Shown one piece after another: positions 35,071 to 42,904 of a DNA stretch of 64,000 nucleotides (positions are counted from its first letter, which is position 1; the number at the start of each line of letters is the position of its first letter). Source of the DNA: Kushneria pakistanensis (lineage in GTDB: Bacteria > Pseudomonadota > Gammaproteobacteria > Pseudomonadales > Halomonadaceae). A program made the translations under genes and the position numbers. The stretch lies in assembly GCF_014652795.1 (NCBI RefSeq), contig NZ_BMZM01000003.1, positions 558,001-622,000 of the forward strand, given 5' to 3'. The notes beneath the pieces are model-generated. The model saw nothing but the letters and a program-made list of their open reading frames with translations. It ran no database searches and had not been told where the DNA came from.

Positions 35071-36314
35071 GCATGACCGACGAACTCACGCTGGATGTTC
35101 AGGCCCTGCGCGCGGAATTTCCCGTGCTGGGCCGCAAGGTTCATGGGGACAAGGCGCTGGTGTATTTTGACAACGCCGCCACGACCCAGACCCCAAAGGC
35201 TGTGCTGGATACCTGGGTGGATTATTTTGAGCGTTACAACGCCAATATCCATCGTGGGCTGCATCGCCTTGCCGATGAAGCCACGCAGGCCTATGAGCAC
35301 AGCCGTGACACCGTGCGTGAGTTCGTCAATGCTGAAGATGTTCGTGAGATCATCTTTACGCGCGGCACGACAGAGGCCATTAATCTGGTCGCCCAGAGCT
35401 GGGGTCGCAGCCAGCTTGTCGAGGGCGACGAGATTCTGATTTCGCGACTGGAACATCACTCCAACATCGTGCCGTGGCAGATGCTGGCGAAGGAAAAGGG
35501 GCTCACCATCCGGATCATTCCGGTGGATGCACGCGGTGAGCTGGACATGGCGGCCTATCGTGAGCTTTTCACGCCAAAAACGCGGCTTGTCTGCGTGTCA
35601 CATGTCTCAAACGCACTCGGTACGGTCAATCCCATCGCCGAGATGGCGCGTATCGCCCATGAGCACGATGCCCGCATCCTGGTGGATGGGGCGCAGGCGG
35701 TAGCGCATACCCGCGTTGATGTGCAGGCGCTGGATGCTGATTTTTATGCCTTTTCGGGCCACAAGCTCTATGGTCCGACCGGTGTTGGCGTGCTTTATGG
35801 CCGTCTCTCCCTGCTGGAGCGCATGCCGCCCTGGCAGGGCGGTGGTGAGATGATCAAGACTGTCAGTCTTGAAGAGGGCACTCGCTTTGCCGAGCCGCCG
35901 CATCGATTTGAGGCCGGGACACCAGCCATTGCCGAAGTCATCGCCCTAGAGCGTGCCATTCGCTGGGTCACCAATCTCCACTTTGAGCTTCTGGAAGGCT
36001 GGGAACAGCGTCTTTTGAGGCATGCGACCGAGCGCATGGAGAGTATTGATGGCATGCGCATTATCGGTGAGGCGCCGCACAAGGCGGCCGTGATCTCCTT
36101 TGTGGTAGAAGGTGCTCACTCGCAGGATATTGGCCTGCTGGTCGATCAGTTCGGGGTAGCCATCCGCACCGGGCACCACTGCGCGCAGCCGCTGATGCAT
36201 CACTATGGACTGGATGCCACCTGTCGTGCTTCCTTTGCCGCGTACAATACGCTTGAGGAAGTGGATTATTTTGTCGACGCTCTTCAGCGTGTCGTGACCA
36301 TGGTGCGGGATTAG
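35067..36314 (+). CDS. sufS: Cysteine desulfurase SufS
   Basis: SufS takes sulphur from cysteine for cluster assembly. The 415-residue PLP enzyme has the Schiff-base lysine in FSGHKLYGPTGVG and the persulfide cysteine in RTGHHCAQPLM on the short loop of group II desulfurases. Such enzymes need SufE or SufU to accept the sulphur, and neither is found in this operon. Its start overlaps sufD; an alternative ATG follows 6 bases later. Confidence 0.96.
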   Translation: MSMTDELTLDVQALRAEFPVLGRKVHGDKALVYFDNAATTQTPKAVLDTWVDYFERYNANIHRGLHRLADEATQAYEHSRDTVREFVNAEDVREIIFTRGTTEAINLVAQSWGRSQLVEGDEILISRLEHHSNIVPWQMLAKEKGLTIRIIPVDARGELDMAAYRELFTPKTRLVCVSHVSNALGTVNPIAEMARIAHEHDARILVDGAQAVAHTRVDVQALDADFYAFSGHKLYGPTGVGVLYGRLSLLERMPPWQGGGEMIKTVSLEEGTRFAEPPHRFEAGTPAIAEVIALERAIRWVTNLHFELLEGWEQRLLRHATERMESIDGMRIIGEAPHKAAVISFVVEGAHSQDIGLLVDQFGVAIRTGHHCAQPLMHHYGLDATCRASFAAYNTLEEVDYFVDALQRVVTMVRD

Positions 36315-36336
36315 GCATGATCAGGGAGGGGTATTG

Positions 36337-36900
36337 ATGAGCGCGATTGCGTCCCTGCAAAAGGGACAACAGCTACCGCTGCAGCGTAACGTCGAGGCCA
36401 TCTCGATTCCCTTCGGCAAGCCGGTCTGGCTTGATGAGGATGAAACGGTTCAGGTCATGCAGGCGCTTGGCACGTCGGTATCGGTGCTGCACAAGGGCAA
36501 CATGTTTTTGATCGAGGGTTTCAATCTGGATGCCTTCGGCATGGAGCCGATGGAAAGGCCCCATCTGCCTGATGGAGCCACTGACGAAGAGTTGGAAGCC
36601 TTTGCCTGGGCGCAGCTTCGTACCTGTTTTGACCCGGAGATTCCGGTCGATATTGTCGAGCTGGGTCTGGTGTATGGCTGTCGGATTACCACATTGATTG
36701 ATGGCCAGAAGATGGCCCAGATCAAGATGACACTGACGGCACCCGGTTGTGGCATGGGCGAGGTCATTGCCGAAGATGCCAAGCACAAGATTCTGGGTGC
36801 CGAGCAGATCAACCGGGTCAACGTTGAGCTGGTTTTTGATCCGCCCTGGTCACGTGAGATGATGAGCGATGAAGCAAGACTTGCGCTCAACATGTTCTGA
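36337..36900 (+). CDS. sufT: SUF-associated Fe-S maturation protein SufT
   Basis: The 187-residue protein has a specific N-terminal part (about 1-80) and a C-terminal MIP18/DUF59 domain with the CFDPEIPVDIVELGLVYG start and the TAPGCGMG motif, whose cysteine is thought to bind iron or a cluster. In relatives SufT supports maturation of particular Fe-S proteins. AGGGAGG at 36323-36329 is 7 bases before the ATG at 36337. It closes the operon; a strong terminator follows 22 bases later. Confidence 0.93.
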   Translation: MSAIASLQKGQQLPLQRNVEAISIPFGKPVWLDEDETVQVMQALGTSVSVLHKGNMFLIEGFNLDAFGMEPMERPHLPDGATDEELEAFAWAQLRTCFDPEIPVDIVELGLVYGCRITTLIDGQKMAQIKMTLTAPGCGMGEVIAEDAKHKILGAEQINRVNVELVFDPPWSREMMSDEARLALNMF

Positions 36901-36921
36901 CAGCGTGCAAACGCTTTACTC

Positions 36922-36957
36922 AACGCCCCGCAGGCAGCGCCTGCGGGGCGTTGTTGT
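36922..36957 (+). terminator. Rho-independent terminator of the suf operon
   Basis: A 14-bp perfect stem AACGCCCCGCAGGC (36922-36935) / GCCTGCGGGGCGTT (36939-36952) with an AGC loop, then GTTGT. Confidence 0.9.
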
Positions 36958-37026
36958 AGGGGTATTGCCCGGTCAGAGGCGGTCGCTTAAGCTGGCAGAC
37001 GATCTGTTCTGGTGATCTTCGGGCAA

Positions 37027-37830
37027 ATGAATAAATACATGGCAGGATTGCTCAAGGGCACGGCAATCGTGGGTGCCATGTCGTTGGTGTTGATCGTGGT
37101 AGCGACGGTGAGCGCCAATTATTGGGTGTGGCGCAAGACCCATGCCAGCATCACGCTTGAAAGCGGGCAGTGTGTCCATGAGCCGGTGGGACTGGTCTTT
37201 GGTACATCCTATGGCCTGCGTGGCGGGGGCGAGAATCCCTGGTATCGGGCCAGGCTGGATCTTGCCGCAAGTCTCTGGAAGTCCGGTCAGGTGGACCATC
37301 TACTACTGTCAGGCGATAACCACACGCGTTATTACAATGAACCCATCAGGATGTGGCGCGACCTTCGGCGCCAGCAGATACCGGATGCGGCCATGACGCT
37401 GGATTATGCCGGTTTCAGTACTTTCGATACGCTGGCACGCAGCCGGGATGTCTTCGGTGTCTCAAGGGTCACGCTCATTTCACAGCGCTGGCATTTGCCG
37501 CGCGCGGTTTTCATTGCCCAGTATCTGGGGTTGGACGCCAGAGGCTGCGCAACGCGTGAGCGTTCGATTCTCAATGACCGCTGGATGTGGGCAAGAGAGA
37601 TACTGGCCCGTGTACAGATCATGGCGGATCTTTACCTGTTTGATCGCCATCCCTATTTTCTGGGTCCCAGCATTGCCTTGCCGACGGATGGGAAGGCGCC
37701 CGGATATATTATTCCCGTCTACCAGCGCGTTCCCATGCCAACACCTGTGGTGCAGGCGCTCAACGATTTGCGCGTGCTACTTGGCCCGCAGGATGACCAG
37801 AGCCCGAAGCAGCGCTGGCGTGCCTATTGA
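37027..37830 (+). CDS. SanA/YdcF-type DUF218 inner-membrane protein
   Basis: The 267-residue protein has one N-terminal membrane segment (about 7-28) followed by a DUF218 domain outside the membrane, with the FGTSYGLRGGGENPWYRARLD, LLLSGDN, YAGFSTFDTLARSRDVFG and SQRWHLPRAVFIA motifs. E. coli SanA affects vancomycin exclusion at high temperature and envelope integrity; its reaction is unknown. The ATG at 37027 is preferred to a GTG at 37012. Its stop is embedded in a bidirectional terminator shared with the converging unknown gene. Confidence 0.86.
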   Translation: MNKYMAGLLKGTAIVGAMSLVLIVVATVSANYWVWRKTHASITLESGQCVHEPVGLVFGTSYGLRGGGENPWYRARLDLAASLWKSGQVDHLLLSGDNHTRYYNEPIRMWRDLRRQQIPDAAMTLDYAGFSTFDTLARSRDVFGVSRVTLISQRWHLPRAVFIAQYLGLDARGCATRERSILNDRWMWAREILARVQIMADLYLFDRHPYFLGPSIALPTDGKAPGYIIPVYQRVPMPTPVVQALNDLRVLLGPQDDQSPKQRWRAY

Positions 37831-37852
37831 AAAAATCGCTCAGCGTTTTTTC
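37829..37852. terminator. Bidirectional terminator overlapping two stop codons
   Basis: GAAAAAA (37829-37835) pairs with TTTTTTC (37846-37852) around TCGCT/AGCG with one bulged T. The stop of the SanA-like gene (37828-37830) and of the converging gene (37840-37842) both lie in it, so each gene's 3' coding end forms part of the terminator. Confidence 0.65.
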
Positions 37853-38283
37853 TGATGCTGATATTGATGCAGCACGCGAATGGTGGCGCGGCAGTTTTTC
37901 CAGAGCCGCTCCATGACCGGTTCTATCTCTTCAGGCAGGGCATGGGTCATCATGGTGGAAAGGGCCTGCATGATAATGCGCTCCTGCTCGAGCAGCTCAT
38001 TGATCAATACATGCGCATTATTGGCCACAAAGCTCTTCAAACGACTCCAGAGCCAGAGATAATCATCGCGTTCGACGTCGGCATCGCGGGGAAGAAGGTC
38101 AAGGTGACGTCGCGCCTGCTGCTGCAGCAGACGCATGTCCTGTCGGCGCTCTTCAAAGCAGGGATTCAATGCCTCACGCATGTCATTACGCAGGCGGGCG
38201 ACATTATCCTGATAGTAGTCGAGGCTATCGGCCAGAGCCTCGAGCAGGCCATCCATCGCCGCCTGGCGATTGTCGAGAAACAT
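37840..38283 (-). CDS. Uncharacterised helical protein
   Basis: I do not recognise this 147-residue protein. It has no signal peptide or membrane segment and appears wholly alpha-helical, with heptad-like leucines, many Arg/Asp/Glu, one Cys (residue 42) and a tail ending in His, Gln and Lys. Codon use resembles its neighbours. It reads with a normal start on the minus strand (an ATG at 38281-38283) and ends inside a bidirectional terminator. It could be an adaptor or small regulator; nothing in the sequence shows which. The next gene upstream on the same strand is rimK, 158 bases away. Confidence 0.7.
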   Translation of the reverse strand: MFLDNRQAAMDGLLEALADSLDYYQDNVARLRNDMREALNPCFEERRQDMRLLQQQARRHLDLLPRDADVERDDYLWLWSRLKSFVANNAHVLINELLEQERIIMQALSTMMTHALPEEIEPVMERLWKNCRATIRVLHQYQHQKKR

Positions 38284-38359
38284 GAGGAATTATCTCCACT
38301 GATGCCAGAAAAAGGGGGAAGGAGCTGAAATTCTAACGCGCCCGGAAAATTTGTAACAT

Positions 38360-38399
38360 CCATCAGCAGGGATTTATCAAAGAAAATGCCTGCTGATGG
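38360..38399. repeat. 11-bp perfect inverted repeat downstream of rimK
   Basis: CCATCAGCAGG (38360-38370) and CCTGCTGATGG (38389-38399) flank an 18-base AT-rich loop, in the gap between rimK and the unknown gene. On the minus strand it is followed by ATGTTACAAATTTTCC, so it might terminate rimK weakly, or be an operator for the unknown gene. Confidence 0.6.
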
Positions 38400-38440
38400 T
38401 ATGGACGCGTTTTGCCGGGGTCGTGGCAGGCCTGAAGTGC

Positions 38441-39349
38441 TCAGCCTTTCGGTCGCGGCGGCGCCTTTTTGACCGGCGCTGCATTGCGGGCAATGTGCTC
38501 AATGATCATGCCTGCCACATCCTTGCCCGTGCTGGTCTCGATGCCCTGAAGGCCCGGTGAGGAGTTGACCTCCATGATCACCGGCCCATGGTTGGAGCGC
38601 AAAAGATCGACGCCTGCCACCTGCAGCCCCATGGCCTTGGCGGCGCGAATGGCGGTCGAGCGCTCTTCCGGCGTAATGCGGATGCTGCTGGCACTGCCCC
38701 CGCGGTGCAGGTTGGAGCGAAATTCACCTTCCGCCGCCTGACGCTTCATGGCGGCGACTACCTTGTCACCCACGACAAAGCAGCGCAGATCCGCGCCTCG
38801 CGCTTCCTTGATGTATTCCTGCACCATGATGTTGGCGTTGAGGCCCATAAAGGCCTGAATGACGCTCTCTGCGGCCTGCTGGGTTTCTGCCAGCACCACG
38901 CCGATACCCTGCGTGCCTTCCAGCAGTTTGATGACCAGTGGGGCGCCCTTGACCATCTTGATCAGGTCAGGAATATCATCCGGCGAGTGGGCAAAACCGG
39001 TGATGGGCAGTCCCAGACCCTTGCGTGAGAGCAGCTGTAGCGAGCGCAGCTTGTCCCGCGAACGGGTAATGCCAACCGAGTCATTAAGGACATAGGTGCC
39101 CATCATCTCGAACTGGCGCAGTACTGCTGTCCCGTAAAAGGTTACCGAGGCGCCGATGCGCGGGATAACAGCATCAAAGGGCTCAAGCTCCTCGCCACGA
39201 TAGTGAATCGTGGGATGGTGAGAGGCGATATTCATGTAACAGCGCAGGGTATCGATAACCCGCACCGTATGCCCACGTTGCTCGGCGGCCTCGATCAGTC
39301 GCCGTGTAGAGTAAAGATTACGGTTGCGGGACAGCAGGGCGATATGCAT
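38441..39349 (-). CDS. rimK: ATP-grasp glutamate ligase RimK
   Basis: RimK adds glutamate residues to the C-terminus of ribosomal protein S6 and can make poly-alpha-glutamate. The 302-residue protein has the N-terminal pre-ATP-grasp domain ([13 protein letters not shown]), the ATP-binding [23 protein letters not shown] block and the metal-binding end [20 protein letters not shown] lies 6 bases before the ATG at 39349; the longer frame to 39385 is not needed. The C-terminus is Lys/Pro-rich. It is the third of three same-strand genes with the retropepsin-like gene and the DUF3549 gene. Confidence 0.95.
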   Translation of the reverse strand: MHIALLSRNRNLYSTRRLIEAAEQRGHTVRVIDTLRCYMNIASHHPTIHYRGEELEPFDAVIPRIGASVTFYGTAVLRQFEMMGTYVLNDSVGITRSRDKLRSLQLLSRKGLGLPITGFAHSPDDIPDLIKMVKGAPLVIKLLEGTQGIGVVLAETQQAAESVIQAFMGLNANIMVQEYIKEARGADLRCFVVGDKVVAAMKRQAAEGEFRSNLHRGGSASSIRITPEERSTAIRAAKAMGLQVAGVDLLRSNHGPVIMEVNSSPGLQGIETSTGKDVAGMIIEHIARNAAPVKKAPPRPKG

Positions 39350-39371
39350 GAGAAGTCCTTTTGAGCAGGGC

Positions 39372-39809
39372 TTAAGGTGTGCCATGCAGGAAGGAAGTGC
39401 CAGGGGCCACCAGCACCCTTCTCATGGCACGACGTCCCAGCAGCATGGGGTGTTTCATGGCAGCGCGATCCACCAGCGTCAGCTCCAGCTCCTGGGTCAG
39501 TTCGCCCAGTTGCATGGTGGTGCGAATGACGTACCGCCAGCTGGCATGACCATTGGAACTTCTGATCTTGCGGCGGTCACTGAGTGGTAGGGTAAAGCGA
39601 CTGGCGCCCTGCGAATCTTCCCCGCTCCAGGTATCAAAGCTGATCCACCACTGTCCGTGTTGATCAAACGCATGGATATTTTCGGCATGAAGGGCGGACG
39701 TTCGGGCACCGGTATCGATCTTGCAGGCCAGGCGCAGATCGAGCTCGGGAAGGGCCACCATCTCCCGACGACCCACGATGGCTCTTGGCGTATAGGGTAG
39801 TTCATCCAT
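39372..39809 (-). CDS. RimK-associated retropepsin-like protease (Zn_protease/DUF615-type annotation 'ATP-dependent zinc protease')
   Basis: The 145-residue protein carries the aspartic-protease-like motif [13 protein letters not shown] near residue 24 and the second-half [10 protein letters not shown], as in the small protease encoded with rimK in pseudomonads (RimB). The usual name 'zinc protease' is historical; the DTG motif points to a retropepsin fold. It probably acts on modified S6 or on RimK. Its ATG at 39809 overlaps the end of the upstream gene by 8 bases, and rimK starts 22 bases after its stop. Confidence 0.88.
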   Translation of the reverse strand: MDELPYTPRAIVGRREMVALPELDLRLACKIDTGARTSALHAENIHAFDQHGQWWISFDTWSGEDSQGASRFTLPLSDRRKIRSSNGHASWRYVIRTTMQLGELTQELELTLVDRAAMKHPMLLGRRAMRRVLVAPGTSFLHGTP

Positions 39810-40848
39810 GCTGTTCTCTCTGGATCGCGTCAATCTGCTGCCCCAGGGGGGAGCCGGGACTTGCCTGTTTCATCGCCATGATCATGGGCAGGCGAAGGCG
39901 CGGAATTCGGGTCAGATCGCGAACCAGTACCCTGAAGTCATGCGCGGCAAGCTGCGAAATACTGACAAGATAGTCAATGGAACGACGTTCGTGCTCAAGA
40001 TGATGCCAGCCGCGAGCGGCAATGATGGCAAGCGCTGTAGCATCAGGTGAACGATGCAGCAGGGTTTCCAGCCATGCGCCGGCCTGTTCGAGCGGGCTGG
40101 CCAGTATGGCGCTCATGACCGCCTGCTGGCGCGGGTGATCCGCCTCCAGTGCAGCATGCTGGTCGGTCATGGCGTCAAGCAGACTTGTCTGCTGTATGGG
40201 CGCATGGGCCAGACAGTCGCACAGGGCAATAAAGGCCTGATCGGGTAGTTCGCTCAGTCGGCGGGACAGGCACCTTTCGTCCTCATCCGTCCTGCGTATG
40301 ACAAGATCCGCAATGCCCTGTAACCCCAGCTGTTGCCAATCCTGCGTGCTGTCCTCACCCAGGTAGTACGTTCTTGCCGTCTCATGATAATGGCTGGCCG
40401 GCAGCTCAAGATCATGCGCGATGCGCGCATGTAACATCGCTCTGGTCAGATCGTTGGGCTGAAGGGCAATGGCCACATCCTTGAGCGTTTCTGCAGCACT
40501 GTCGAGCGCCATGCTGCCATCAGGCTCACGCCTGAAGGTGCTCATCAGCTGTTCAAGGAAGTTGTCGCGCAGTGCCGGCACCAGCATGGACTGCTCATCC
40601 AGAGGCAGCGCCAGGCACCAGATAATGGGCTCACGCTCGAGGGCTGGCGTAAAGACCAGCGCCACCTGTGCCTGCGACTGCCAGGGCTGTGGCCATGCGA
40701 TCTGCTGTGCCTCGAACCCCCTGAACTGTTCAATGGTGCAGGGCGTTACCCGGCGTCCGAGATGATAGATTCGGAGCGTGATGTCGGCATGGGTAAAAAG
40801 ATCGACAAGCGTGGGCGTTAACATCGGGATATTTCCAGCAGGGTTCAT
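39802..40848 (-). CDS. DUF3549 family protein
   Basis: This 348-residue soluble protein matches the DUF3549 family of gammaproteobacteria, whose function is unknown. It begins with the typical TLVDLFTHADITLRIYHLGRRV and has a helical-repeat-like C-terminal half (QHAALEADHPRQQAVMSAILASP and following). Start choice is open: an ATG at 40848 or one at 40824 with GGAA upstream, which sits closer to the family start. It overlaps the retropepsin-like gene, so it is probably co-transcribed with that gene and rimK. Confidence 0.85.
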   Translation of the reverse strand: MNPAGNIPMLTPTLVDLFTHADITLRIYHLGRRVTPCTIEQFRGFEAQQIAWPQPWQSQAQVALVFTPALEREPIIWCLALPLDEQSMLVPALRDNFLEQLMSTFRREPDGSMALDSAAETLKDVAIALQPNDLTRAMLHARIAHDLELPASHYHETARTYYLGEDSTQDWQQLGLQGIADLVIRRTDEDERCLSRRLSELPDQAFIALCDCLAHAPIQQTSLLDAMTDQHAALEADHPRQQAVMSAILASPLEQAGAWLETLLHRSPDATALAIIAARGWHHLEHERRSIDYLVSISQLAAHDFRVLVRDLTRIPRLRLPMIMAMKQASPGSPLGQQIDAIQREQHG

Positions 40849-41109
40849 ATCGGCGCGGCCGCGCAATGTAGCGCGTTGATGGTCGGTATGCCAGTCCGAA
40901 ACTGCGCAAAAAATAAACAATTTCCCGCAGCCTGCGAATCAGCCGGGCCGGATAAAACTATCCCGGTCTTATCCACATGTTCATTCAGCTGATCTGTGCA
41001 AAACAGGATCGTCGGTCGTCAGGCGCCGTGCATCAGATTCCCATCATTTGATTCAACATGCAGGGCACGCATAATGGTTGCCATCCCATCTTCATGATCA
41101 GGAAATCCC

Positions 41110-41466
41110 ATGACGCAATACGAATCGCTTGATACTGCCCTGACACGCCTTGAGGCCGCCATGCGCGCAGGAGATCTCTGGCAGAGCCAGACCCGGCCGG
41201 CACCTTCTGATTTTGAAAGCGAGCAGCCCTTTTATGCCGATACCATGTCGCTGGGCCAATGGCTGCGCTTTGTACTGATCCCGCGACTGCGAGGTCTGAT
41301 GGAAAACGACCAGCCGCTGCCGGCCAGCGCCAATATTGCCTCGGCTGCTGAAATCTATCTGCAGGACAACCGGACCAGCGTGCGTCTGCCCATTCTGGAA
41401 GCACTGCGCGATGTGGACAACGTGCTGGTCAACGGGGAGCTGCGACCGCAGCAGGAGGGGCAATGA
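41110..41466 (+). CDS. YqcC family protein (DUF446)
   Basis: The 118-residue protein has the all-helical YqcC pattern: LTRLEAAMRAGDLW near the start, then PFYADTMSLGQWLRFVLIPRLRGLME and a C-terminal helix. The function is unknown; in E. coli the gene lies beside the pseudouridine synthase truC. Here it overlaps a gamma-glutamylcyclotransferase-like gene by ATGA, so the two are translated together. The gap 40849-41109 upstream shows no other feature I can name. Confidence 0.88.
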   Translation: MTQYESLDTALTRLEAAMRAGDLWQSQTRPAPSDFESEQPFYADTMSLGQWLRFVLIPRLRGLMENDQPLPASANIASAAEIYLQDNRTSVRLPILEALRDVDNVLVNGELRPQQEGQ

Positions 41467-41996
41467 GCGAGTATGCCGCCGACAGTGACGCGGACGTGCA
41501 TTACTACTTTGCCTATGGCAGCAATATGAACGTCGCCAGAATGCAGGCGCGGGTCGGAGATACCCGGCGTATGCTGGCAGCCACGCTAAGGCACTGGCAG
41601 CTCTATTTTGACAAGGCTTCCCGCATTGAAGGCGTGGCGCATGCCAATGTCAGGAGAGAAGAGGGGAGCCATGTAGAAGGTGTTCTGTATGAATTGAAAC
41701 ATCCTTCGCAGATCAGGGATATGGATCCCTTTGAAGGGCATCCTGTTGAATACTGTCGTCAGGTTGAAATGATCGATACTGCTGATGGGCCCCTTGCTGC
41801 CTGGGTCTATGTGGCCCTGCCGGAAAAGACGGCTCTGGGGCGTATTCCCGCAAGGGAGTACATGGCGCATTTGTTGGCAGGCGAGGATTTCCTTAGTCAG
41901 ACGTATGTTGAGCGTTTGCGCCAGCAGCAGTGTGTGGAGACCTTAAATGACGAGGCGTTGCTGACCCTTGGCATTTCTCGTCACACGTCTCGTTGA
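41463..41996 (+). CDS. Gamma-glutamylcyclotransferase family protein
   Basis: The 177-residue protein has the YGSNMN motif at 18-23 that binds the gamma-glutamyl group, and the catalytic glutamate in DPFEGHPVEYCRQ, the arrangement of the GGCT/AIG2-like fold. Members cleave gamma-glutamyl amino acids to 5-oxoproline or act on related amides; the exact substrate is not known. It is coupled to the YqcC gene by an overlap and ends at a bidirectional terminator shared with ompW. Confidence 0.85.
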   Translation: MSEYAADSDADVHYYFAYGSNMNVARMQARVGDTRRMLAATLRHWQLYFDKASRIEGVAHANVRREEGSHVEGVLYELKHPSQIRDMDPFEGHPVEYCRQVEMIDTADGPLAAWVYVALPEKTALGRIPAREYMAHLLAGEDFLSQTYVERLRQQQCVETLNDEALLTLGISRHTSR

Positions 41997-42043
41997 TGAC
42001 CCTTGCAGCTGCTTGTGAGTGCTGTTTGTAAACACAGAACGTA

Positions 42044-42069
42044 AAAAGGCCACCCGAGGGTGGCCTTTT
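42044..42069. terminator. Bidirectional terminator between the cyclotransferase gene and ompW
   Basis: AAAAGGCCACCC (42044-42055) and GGGTGGCCTTTT (42058-42069) pair with a tight loop, with A-run and T-run flanks for both strands. Confidence 0.9.
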
Positions 42070-42112
42070 GTATTCCGCATCAGTTCATGCAGAACCTGTC
42101 ATGTCATCGCGC

Positions 42113-42685
42113 TTAGAAGCGGAAGGAGACGCCAGCGCCAACTGCCAGCGGGTCGAGCTTCTGCTTGCCGCCTTCGTTGTACTCGGCGCTAATGTCGGTG
42201 TACTGAGCAAAACCGCTGACACCCCAGTTGTCAGTGACCTGCAGATCAACACCGAGCTGGGCAGAAGGTGCCCACTGGCGGCTCTTGAGGCTCTTGGTAC
42301 CGTCTTCAGCGCTGGAGTTGGTGAAGGTCATGTAGGTAGCGCCACCGCCAACGTAGGGCTGAACCTTGGAATCAGTGCCGCCCAGCGGGTAGTACTGCGC
42401 CATCAGGCTGACCGGACGCGATTCAAACTTGCCGCTGGTGCCGCTGCCGTCAAAAGTGGACTTCTGGGTCGTGTTTACTTCGATACCCAGATTGTCGGTC
42501 GGCATGACACCGACAGCGCCGAACCAGTTGGTGTCATCCTTGTAGTTACCGGTACCGGTAGTTTCGGACTTGACAACACCACCGCGGACGAAGACATCGC
42601 CCTGACCATAGGCCATGGCAGACTGGGCGGCGAAAACGCTGGTGCCTACCAGAACAGAAGCTGCGAAGAGTTTGTTCAGAGTCAT
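42113..42685 (-). CDS. ompW: Outer membrane protein OmpW family
   Basis: The 190-residue protein has a signal peptide ending AQSAMA-Y (about residue 25) and an eight-stranded beta-barrel pattern, with alternating hydrophobic residues and the terminal phenylalanine (VSFRF) used by the BAM machinery. OmpW forms a narrow hydrophobic channel for small apolar molecules and responds to osmotic or oxidative stress in relatives. The promoter at 42770 is strong. The high Gly/Thr/Ser content suits a halophile. Confidence 0.9.
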   Translation of the reverse strand: MTLNKLFAASVLVGTSVFAAQSAMAYGQGDVFVRGGVVKSETTGTGNYKDDTNWFGAVGVMPTDNLGIEVNTTQKSTFDGSGTSGKFESRPVSLMAQYYPLGGTDSKVQPYVGGGATYMTFTNSSAEDGTKSLKSRQWAPSAQLGVDLQVTDNWGVSGFAQYTDISAEYNEGGKQKLDPLAVGAGVSFRF

Positions 42686-42769
42686 GATGTTCTCCTTGCT
42701 CGAAATAAAAATAGTTTCATTTCGATGAGGTTATGGTTGGGAAACGCTGTTTCCTAATGCTTGAGAGCA

Positions 42770-42798
42770 ACTATAGAGAACACTGTTTTGTTTGTCAC
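42770..42798 (-). promoter_or_regulatory. Sigma-70 promoter of ompW
   Basis: On the minus strand, GTGACA (42798-42793) and TATAGT (42775-42770) are 17 bases apart and each matches consensus at five of six. Transcription would begin near 42763, giving a leader of about 78 bases. Confidence 0.8.
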
Positions 42799-42817
42799 GT
42801 TATTTTTTTACAGTGTT
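42779..42817. promoter_or_regulatory. Inverted repeat around the ompW -35 box
   Basis: AACACTGT (42779-42786) and ACAGTGTT (42810-42817) are exact inverted copies with starts 31 bp apart, near three helical turns. One lies between -10 and -35 and the other upstream of -35, a layout that suits a dimeric repressor or looping regulator. No regulator is identified. Confidence 0.5.
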
Positions 42818-42904
42818 TTTTATTGTTCTGATAACTCAAGGCTATCAAGCAGTCAGTGCCTTTATGCCTGTGGCGACAGGGCGATAACTGCCCGTTTGGC
42901 AGGC

